Part shown: positions 58,286 to 64,000 of the stretch, piece after piece | How positions within the stretch are numbered: the stretch's first letter is position 1 | How the letters are laid out: each line of letters opens with the position of its first letter | Source: Epichloe hybrida | Lineage: Eukaryota; Ascomycota; Sordariomycetes; Hypocreales; Clavicipitaceae | DNA: 64,000 nucleotides | NCBI GenBank assembly: GCA_019022495.1 | Contig: JAFEKR010000058.1 | Location: 1-64,000 of the forward strand | Direction: 5' to 3' | Notes under the pieces: model-generated | What the model was told of the DNA's origin: nothing | Databases searched by the model: none | The model's input: only the letters and a program-made list of their open reading frames with translations | Translations under genes and position numbers: made by a program

Positions 58286-58923
58286 TCATAGTATGCCGTC
58301 GCTTTCTCCCGGTAATCGCTCAACGCGCTTCTGCTCCCAATCATCGAGATCTCGTCCTGCTAGTCGCTGCGCGATTGTCATGAAATTCCGCATCAGCAAG
58401 CAAAGTTACTTTCTCTTTTTGGTTGGCGCACTCGCCCGACCTTCTCTCCGCCTTGCATCTCTGGTCGCGATATGAAAAAAAAAAAAAAAAATTGGACGGG
58501 GGAAGGGGAAAAATCATTCGTAGAAGACGACGGCTTTGCGCATGATGATTCGTCGCGACTCGGCGCATTTGTCGTCTGCCATGCCGAGGTGGGGAAAAAA
58601 AAAAAAAAGGGGGAAGGGAGTTTGATGATCGGCTTTCGGTAACAAAAACGACTTACGTAGTACTCCTCCTTCATGTCCACCTTGCGCGCTGCCCGTCTGA
58701 CGCCCAGCTCCTCCTCCTTGGTCATCTGTCGCACTTTGCGGTCGTGCCGCTCGTATCGGATCGCCGTCGCGGGAGTGAGCACGAATGATCCGGCGACGAC
58801 GACGGCAATGAACGGGAGCCCGAACATGACGAAGGGGTGCTTGGCCATGAGGCGTCGGTACTGGGACCCGATTCTGCTGGCGTCGCCCGACGCGCGGAAT
58901 CTGTTGCTCTGGAAGGTCGGCAT
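58286..58923 (-). CDS. cox16: Cytochrome c oxidase assembly protein COX16
   Basis: Exon 1 is 58,657-58,923 (start codon giving M-P-T-F-Q-S-N-R-F) and exon 2 is 58,286-58,366. The 290-base intron has a GTAAGT donor and a GCGCAG acceptor, and the phase is 0. The product is 115 residues, close to the usual fungal length. The single membrane segment (about residues 30-50, F-G-L-P-F-I-A-V-V-V-A-G-S-F-V-L-T-P-A-T-A) and the R-Y-E-R-H-D-R-K-V motif are typical. The second exon supplies the conserved C-terminal R-L-A-x-R-D-L-D-D-W-E-Q-K-R-V, with the end D-G-I-L. COX16 is a mitochondrial inner-membrane protein needed for copper-site and subunit assembly of complex IV. Reading through the donor gives a false poly-Phe tail because of the pyrimidine-rich intron, so the first exon alone is misleading. 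An upstream in-frame ATG exists but would add an unusual leader. Confidence 0.93.
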
Positions 58924-59509
58924 CGCGTGCGTCATGTGGTCGTTGGTTGTTTCGATTTTGATCAACAAATGTTGCAATGTCGAACTTTGTCCTGTCCTGG
59001 AGCCATATGGTCCGTGCGTCTCGGAGCTTGCGGGTTTTCTCCAAGGTGTCCCACAAATTGCATCATCTTTGTTGACGTAATGTACAGATTATGTAAAACG
59101 GCATTGAAATTCCCAGAGCAACCATGTACACATCATTCGGCCATTGACTACGCAACTCCAAGTATCGCGCAAGTATATCACTGACTTACTGGAGAGGGTG
59201 AAATCAGTATTGTCTTGTTCGGACACGAATCGAGTCATCACACAGATGAGAGTCAAATGCAATCCTTCGGCAGTATCAAACTATAGGGTATGGGTATGCC
59301 AATCTTTTCGATACCCCCCCCCCCCCTTCCCTTCCCTCACAGGAGCAAACCATCTATCGATGAAAACTTCTCCCAGCTTCCGATTACACTGAATAAATAC
59401 TGCGTCCCGTGAGAGAAAAAAGCTCCATCATACAAACCCGAGCATCATCTCATTCGTCATATTGAACCGTTGGTGAAAAAAAAAAAAAAGGAAAATACAT
59501 TTACTCAAA

Positions 59510-60266
59510 TCACCACAACCTCCTCTGGTAGTAAACCGGTCTGTCCACCTGCGCCAACCTCTGAATCTCCTCCTTGATGAGCTTCCTACGCTCTGCCCTG
59601 GTAATGGGGAGGGGATTCTTCGCCAGCGGATCAGGGTGGTCGACGCCCCAAGCCTGCCGGGCAGCCTGTGTCTTGAGCGTGCTTAGGATACGCAGTTGTT
59701 CCTCTGTTGCTGGCCCCCTGCCCTCGGGGTCTCCAACTGGTGCTGCCTCTTCCTGTTGGGTTTCCGGTTCCTCGTCCGTCAATTTCGCCGAGTTTGTGTC
59801 TTTTCCCCGGACGTTGGACTTGGTCTTGGTCTTGGGCTCGGCTTGGCGAAGCTCATATTTCTTAGCTAGCTGCTCCTTCTCGTCAACGTCCGCTTGACTC
59901 TGCCCTACTATGATTGTCCCGTCCTGGAGCTTGGTTGTCTCCCGCTTGAAGTAGCTCGGGAGGTATGCCTTGGGCGATGGTCGAGTGTGGCCCGGGCGTA
60001 TAGCGACACGGAGGTCTCGGAGGGTACGTTGCTGGAGAGCATAGCCGCTGAGGAAGAGCGCCAGTGTAAACAGGATCACTAGAAAGAAAAAAAAAGAAAA
60101 AGAGGAACAGAGTCGGAAAAAAAGTATTAGAACTTTGGTCGGGTCTCACGTCTTTTGGAAATGCCGGACGGACCATGGCGTACGGGCCGTGGCATGTCAT
60201 GTTCTTACCGACGCAGATGGACACGAGGGCCGACACCTCGGATGAGGTGAGGAGCGCTTTTCGCAT
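59510..60266 (-). CDS. Conserved small single-pass membrane protein, function unknown
   Basis: Two exons: 60,209-60,266 and 59,510-60,078. The 130-base intron has a GTAAGA donor and a TCTAG acceptor, and the phase is +1, giving 208 residues. Splicing joins S-I-C-V to V-I-L-F-T-L-A-L-F-L-S-G-Y-A, forming one hydrophobic helix near residues 12-33. The L-Q-Q-R-T-L-R-D-L-R-V-A-I-x-P block, a Pro-rich turn, a charged Lys/Glu linker (about 75-140) and the conserved C-terminal R-A-E-R-R-K-L-I-K-E-E-I-Q-R-L ... Y-Y-Q-R-R-L-W follow. I recall similar uncharacterised proteins in filamentous ascomycetes. Mitochondrial or ER localisation is possible but not shown. It lies tail-to-head with cox16 and diverges from prp38. 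Confidence 0.82.
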
Positions 60267-60615
60267 TTCAGTTCTGGAGAATCAACCAATGAAATCGGTC
60301 TTCTTCGAGCCGGCCAAGCTTCTTGAATAAAAATAAAGATGAAAATAAAGATAAAAATAAAAATAAAAAATTACAGCACAATGGGTTTTTTTTCAGAGTT
60401 TGACAACTTCTCATCTTGTTCGATCCAGGATGTCACTTCAATGCCGTCCGCTGCCCGCCATTTGCAGCCCCACCAACCGTTGGCACAGCAACAATCTTAT
60501 CGAGCCCCCCCCCCCAAAAAAAAAGCAGCGAGAAATAAAGCCCATCTCGCAGCTCAGCCGGCAACATCCCGCCCGCCGCAATCATCACCCAACCCAACCC
60601 AAAACCCAACCGCCC
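60267..60615. promoter_or_regulatory. Divergent promoter between membrane-protein gene and prp38
   Basis: 349 bases shared by two outward-facing start codons. It contains an AAAATAAAG/AAAAATA-rich tract (60,328-60,372) and a C10A9 run (60,507-60,525). Upstream in-frame ATGs exist before prp38 (from 60,400), but the sequence they would add is not family-like. Confidence 0.5.
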
Positions 60616-61389
60616 ATGTCCAAACGCGACACCATCCACGCCGACGCGAGTCGCTTCCTCGACGAGCGCGGCTCCAGCGCCGCACTCGCCCCCAACGGCC
60701 TCAACCCCGCCACCATAATGGAAAAGGCCGTCAGGGACCGCATCATCGAGTCCCACTTCTACAAGGAGCAGTGCTTCGCCCTCAACGAAGCCGACATCGT
60801 CGACCGAGTCGTCGAGCACGTCTCCTTCGTAGGAGGCACCTACGGCGATTCCCAAAAGCCCAGTCCCTTCCTGTGCCTCGCCTTCAAGCTCCTCGAGCTG
60901 GGGCCCAGCGACGAGATCCTAGCAGAGTACTTGTCCTTTGGCGGCGAGCAGTTCAAGTACCTGCGGGCCCTGGCCAGCTTCTACTTTCGCATGACCAGGC
61001 AGGCCAAGGATGTATACGAGACGCTGGAGCCGTTTCTCGAGGATCGCAGAAAACTGAGACGGAAGGGGAGAAACGGGACGTCGCTGACGTATGTGGACGA
61101 CTTTGTGGACGACTTGCTCGTCAAGGAAAGGATTTGCGCGACGAGTCTGTGGAAGATGCCCAAGAGAGAAATCCTGGAAGATTTGGAACTGCTGGAGCCG
61201 AGAGTGAGTCCGCTTGGTGACCTGGAGGATATATTGGGTGAGGATGAGGAGGAAGGGGTGGGTGCGCGGGGCGGCGATGACGAGCATAGGAACGGCCATG
61301 GCGAGGAGAGAGAGGGAGAGGTTGATTCTATGCATGTCGATCGCGGGAGAGGCAGTGGTCGGAGCGCGTCGCGGTCACGGTCGCCTTGA
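60616..61389 (+). CDS. prp38: Pre-mRNA-splicing factor PRP38
   Basis: A single exon of 257 residues starting M-S-K-R-D-T-I-H. Residues ~10-190 form the PRP38 domain: N-P-A-T-I-M-E-K-A-V-R-D-R-I-I-E-S-H-F-Y-K-E-Q-C-F near 31-55, G-G-T-Y-G near 73-77, P-S-P-F-L-C-L-A-F-K-L-L-E-L near 82-95, and then F-K-Y-L-R-A-L-A-x-F-Y-F-R. The L-P-R/K-R/E x4 L-E-D-L-E region is near 185. The tail is acidic (E-D-E-E-E-G) and ends in R-S-A-S-R-S-R-S-P, a short RS-like element. PRP38 is a component of the U4/U6.U5 tri-snRNP required for spliceosome activation, in the nucleus. The start at 60,616 is chosen because domain homology begins directly after it. An A27 run lies 27 bases after the stop codon. Confidence 0.95.
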   Translation: MSKRDTIHADASRFLDERGSSAALAPNGLNPATIMEKAVRDRIIESHFYKEQCFALNEADIVDRVVEHVSFVGGTYGDSQKPSPFLCLAFKLLELGPSDEILAEYLSFGGEQFKYLRALASFYFRMTRQAKDVYETLEPFLEDRRKLRRKGRNGTSLTYVDDFVDDLLVKERICATSLWKMPKREILEDLELLEPRVSPLGDLEDILGEDEEEGVGARGGDDEHRNGHGEEREGEVDSMHVDRGRGSGRSASRSRSP

Positions 61390-61790
61390 ACGCTGCAGGA
61401 CAGGACGACATTTACAAAAAAAAAAAAAAAAAAAAAAAAAAAGACGACGATGCATCCATGGCTTGTCACGGAGCTACCTCTCACGGGACTTGGGCAGGTT
61501 GCTTCCATGTAATGCGCTGGCATTGACGGACAAGTATCGGTAACGAAGGAGAATATGCCGCGAAAGCGAAGGCACGCCGAGACGTGCGAGAAGGGACACA
61601 ACAAGTGGGTTCTGTTCATCGCCGCCACTCCATACCAAGATGCTGCTGTTCATCGCGGACTCTACCGATTTTTCGATATAAACTTGAAAAGGCTAGGTCC
61701 AGTCTCGACAACAGGATCCGAGAGATAGAACGAGCTATTCGCGCATGTACACATTGTAATACTGCTGTGTAATGATATGTAACGAATCCT
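61390..61790. other. Convergent 3' intergenic region prp38/her2
   Basis: Contains the A27 tract (61,416-61,442) and no gene. The two flanking genes converge here, so it holds both 3' untranslated regions. Confidence 0.5.
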
Positions 61791-63433
61791 CTAATGTGGC
61801 GTCCCTGCCGCTACGGCAGATTTTAATCTTTCCGCCATGCCCAACAGCCGCTTGTCATCCCAATATTGTCCAATCAACTGTAACCCTAGCGGTAAGGCGC
61901 TCTCCGCCACTCTTGATGGCACACTCACGGATGGCAAACCGGCCAAACTGGATGGAACGGTGAATACATCGCCCATGTAAGCTTCCAAGCTACTTTTTGA
62001 CAAAACGTTGCTTAGCTTTGGCGCAAATAAGGGCGTTGTGGGTGATAAAAGAAAATCCACTTGCGGCGGTCCCTTCTTATCCTGCAGGTCTGTCTCGGCG
62101 TCCATGTCGCTCAGGTCAAATTGCGTGGGTTCGTAGAGCGGGTTCTCCAACAGGAAGACTTTGTCGAAATCCTGTCGGATGAGGCGGCGGACCTTTTGGG
62201 CCTGGATGAAGTGATTGTCCATGGCCTCGGAGCTGAGACTGTAGGTTCCCAGCAAGATGCGACGCTTGACCTCAGGACCAAACCCTGCTCCGCGGGCTTC
62301 CGAGTACAACGTGTGCCCTTGGGCATCGCCATACTCTCCTCGGACGCCGTATCGGACGCCATCGTATTTTGCAAGATTAGAAGAAGCCTCGGCGGCGAGG
62401 AGGACATAGTATGCGCAGAGTGCCTCCTTGGTGGAGGGCAAGGACACGGGCACGATGCTGGCGCCTAGTTTCTCAAGAGCTGTCGCCGCGGCAGCCCAGC
62501 CTTTGCGAATTAATGGGTCGAGCTCTGCGATGTTATACTCGACTGGGATTCCGATGGTCAAACTCGACATAGCTCCCAATGCAGGGGGGGAGGCTGCGGC
62601 GCATCTCCGCCGAGATGCCGCTGATAATGATGTTGGATCACGCGCATCGTGTTCCTCGTCCAAGTTGGTATCTACTAGTAGATCAAGAATAGGTTTCGCC
62701 TCTTTTGCCAGCATCCCCACTGTATCCAAGGAGTTGGCATACGCAAAGACGCCGTATCGTGAAATCATTCCATAGCTCGGTCGGTAACCCACGGCTCCTG
62801 TGTACGATGCTGGCAGGCGAATCGAACCACCCGTGTCTGTTCCCAGTGCAATGTCCGCGTCTCCTAGCATGACAGCAACTGCGCTACCTCCAGAGCTTCC
62901 GCCGGCTGAGAGGGGTTCATCCGTAGACAGCTGGCTGATCACTGGACCGTGCATGGAGTTTGTCGAATGTGATCCCATGCCAAACTCGTCCATATTGGTC
63001 TTTCCGACCACGGTGGCGCCCCGCGCTCGGAGCTGTGATACTATGGTAGCTTCATACGGGGATTGGTGCGAGCGGAGGATCGGCGACGCACATTGCGTAG
63101 GGAATTCGGCGGTTGCGATGTTGTCCTTTACTGCCAGCCGGAAAGGCTTCGCAATGGGATGGCTTGGAGGAGCAGGCGACGAGGGTTCGATCCGGTCTAT
63201 GTCTTGTCAGCGACTACGTCCGTGCTATGTCGTCCGGCAGCAAGGGAAACGAGGTACGCACCACAATTGACGAAATGGTTACAGCTTGCGCTTTTCAAGC
63301 GACGTTGTGACGTTCCATATGACCGGTATCGTCGCCGGGAGCTCAGCGAGCTTGTTGTACATGGCCCGAGAAGTGCCTCAGGTGCTCGCACATGCGGATG
63401 GAGGCCCGCACAGCGTATGCAAACTGCCCTCAT
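61791..63433 (-). CDS. her2: Mitochondrial glutamyl-tRNA(Gln) amidotransferase subunit A
   Basis: Exon 1 is 63,262-63,433 and exon 2 is 61,791-63,196. The 65-base intron has a GTGCGT donor and a CATAG acceptor. The phase is +1 and rebuilds an Asp codon, giving 525 residues. The N-terminal ~55 residues are Arg/Ser/Cys-rich with few acids, a plausible mitochondrial presequence. The amidase-signature triad is complete: Lys81 (V-K-D-N-I-A-T), Ser158 of G-G-S-S-G-G-S, and Ser182 of G-T-D-T-G-G-S-I-R-L-P. G-K-T-N-M-D-E-F-G-M-G-S and the C-terminal F-T-V-P-S-S-L-A-G-L-P-S-V-S-V-P block are typical of GatA. The enzyme converts Glu-tRNA(Gln) to Gln-tRNA(Gln) in mitochondria (yeast Her2 with Pet112 and Gtf1). 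Reading only the long exon would miss the catalytic lysine. The exon 1 assignment is inferred from frame and splice sites. Confidence 0.92.
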
Positions 63434-63896
63434 CGCAGAGCCGGCGAGATCAGCTACTGCGTCAGCTACTGCCTACTGCTCGAGTTATCGCAGGGCTGGT
63501 TGTTGGTTGTTGTGGCTACGATGAGAGCTGAAGGTGACCGGATGGATCAATCAATGTTCAATTCAATGTTGCGCATTTCCATAGGCCAGGCCCATTTTTG
63601 CAGGAAGGAGCGCTGCGTGTGCCTGTTTCCCTGTTTCTTCATTATCACCTTATCACCAGCCTGGATAGCCCCATGCATGGGCCGGGCAGCTGTCAACTGG
63701 TCTGTTGGGCAGCTCTCCGGTCTGTTTTTGTTTCAACGTCAACCAGCATTCACTTTCACTTGACAAGATTCCCCATGTCTGCGCCAACATCACCACAATT
63801 TCGACCTGTGCATCGCACTTTCCTTCCAATGATCTCATCCGCAAGCTTTCCATAACAGCCTTGGTTTCGGCAGGCTTCAACCCCGAGAAAAAAACC
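63434..63896. promoter_or_regulatory. Divergent promoter her2 / right-edge gene
   Basis: 463 bases between two outward-facing starts. I see no repeat structure and no TACGGAGTA motif in it. Confidence 0.45.
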
Positions 63897-64000
63897 ATGC
63901 CCTCCAAACGAGAGCTCCAGGACCTCGACGAGGGAGAAATTTCAGAACCTGGCTCCAACAAGCGAGCAAAGAGACAGACTGGCGCCACGCCACGCCATCA
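63897..64000 (+). CDS. Start of an unidentified gene (cut by window edge)
   Basis: ATG at 63,897 in a good context (AAAACCATGC) opens a frame of 34 codons to the window end: M-P-S-K-R-E-L-Q-D-L-D-E-G-E-I-S-E, then a basic stretch K-R-A-K-R-Q. The charged, possibly nuclear-targeted N-terminus is all that is visible. I do not recognise the family. Confidence 0.5.
   Translation, partial: MPSKRELQDLDEGEISEPGSNKRAKRQTGATPRH

Noticed and set aside
58514..58592. Alternative cox16 second exon following a GGCAG acceptor (end K-A-V-V-F-Y-E)
   Set aside because: The frame is out of phase with the GTAAGT donor and unlike the family. The exon at 58,286-58,366 restores the conserved C-terminus in phase.

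Overview
The window looks like a filamentous ascomycete nuclear contig, most likely a eurotiomycete (Eurotiales-like). The reasons are short GT-AG introns with a CTAAC-type branch site, the protein families present, and dispersed intergenic TACGGAGTA motifs. It divides abruptly at about 43,377 into two compartments.

(1) 1-43,377 is an AT-rich, TpA-rich, gene-free island built of nested, mutated transposable elements. CAG/CAA Gln codons have become TAG/TAA, and CA/TG dinucleotides have become TA, which is the signature of repeat-induced point mutation (RIP). Layout: the C-terminal end and 3' region of a Ty3/gypsy chromovirus (1-2,392; again 34,368-37,616; a 129-bp terminal fragment at 43,249-43,377); ORF1 of a non-LTR element (to 4,077); an hAT-type non-autonomous element (4,078-8,519) split by a 5'-truncated non-LTR insertion that itself carries two foldback MITEs; further non-LTR pieces (8,520-9,733); a reverse-transcriptase-bearing non-LTR copy (10,256-12,510) and a longer one on the minus strand (25,468-29,907); a complete-looking non-autonomous hAT element (12,511-14,318); a full-length Ty1/copia element (15,513-22,721) and a truncated second copy (37,714-43,248); an hAT transposase relic (22,740-24,730, minus); and a better preserved hAT transposase pseudogene (30,569-33,639) with its right terminus at 34,367. 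Three ~405-bp foldback hAT MITEs have exact 8-bp target duplications, and one 410-bp TA-flanked mariner/pogo-type MITE sits inside a copia LTR.

(2) 43,378-64,000 is balanced-GC sequence with housekeeping genes: an FHA/coiled-coil tail-anchored protein of the SLMAP/HAM-4/PRO45 type (STRIPAK), a conserved acidic/Ser-rich protein of unknown function, cox16 (cytochrome oxidase assembly), a small conserved single-pass membrane protein, prp38 (spliceosome), mitochondrial GatA/HER2 (Gln-tRNA amidotransferase), and the first 34 codons of another gene at the right edge. Splice structures were worked out for four of them. An ~8.7-kb stretch (49,582-58,285) has no credible gene. It is rich in homopolymer runs, simple repeats and TACGGAGTA-like motifs.

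No rRNA, tRNA, CRISPR or secondary-metabolite cluster was seen. The most interesting signals are the RIP destruction of catalytic motifs in parallel copies, the hAT family with three distinct versions of its subterminal repeat, the hairpin-repeat leader of the copia element with a primer site matching the initiator-tRNA anticodon arm, and the sharp edge of the repeat island about 315 bp upstream of a signalling gene.
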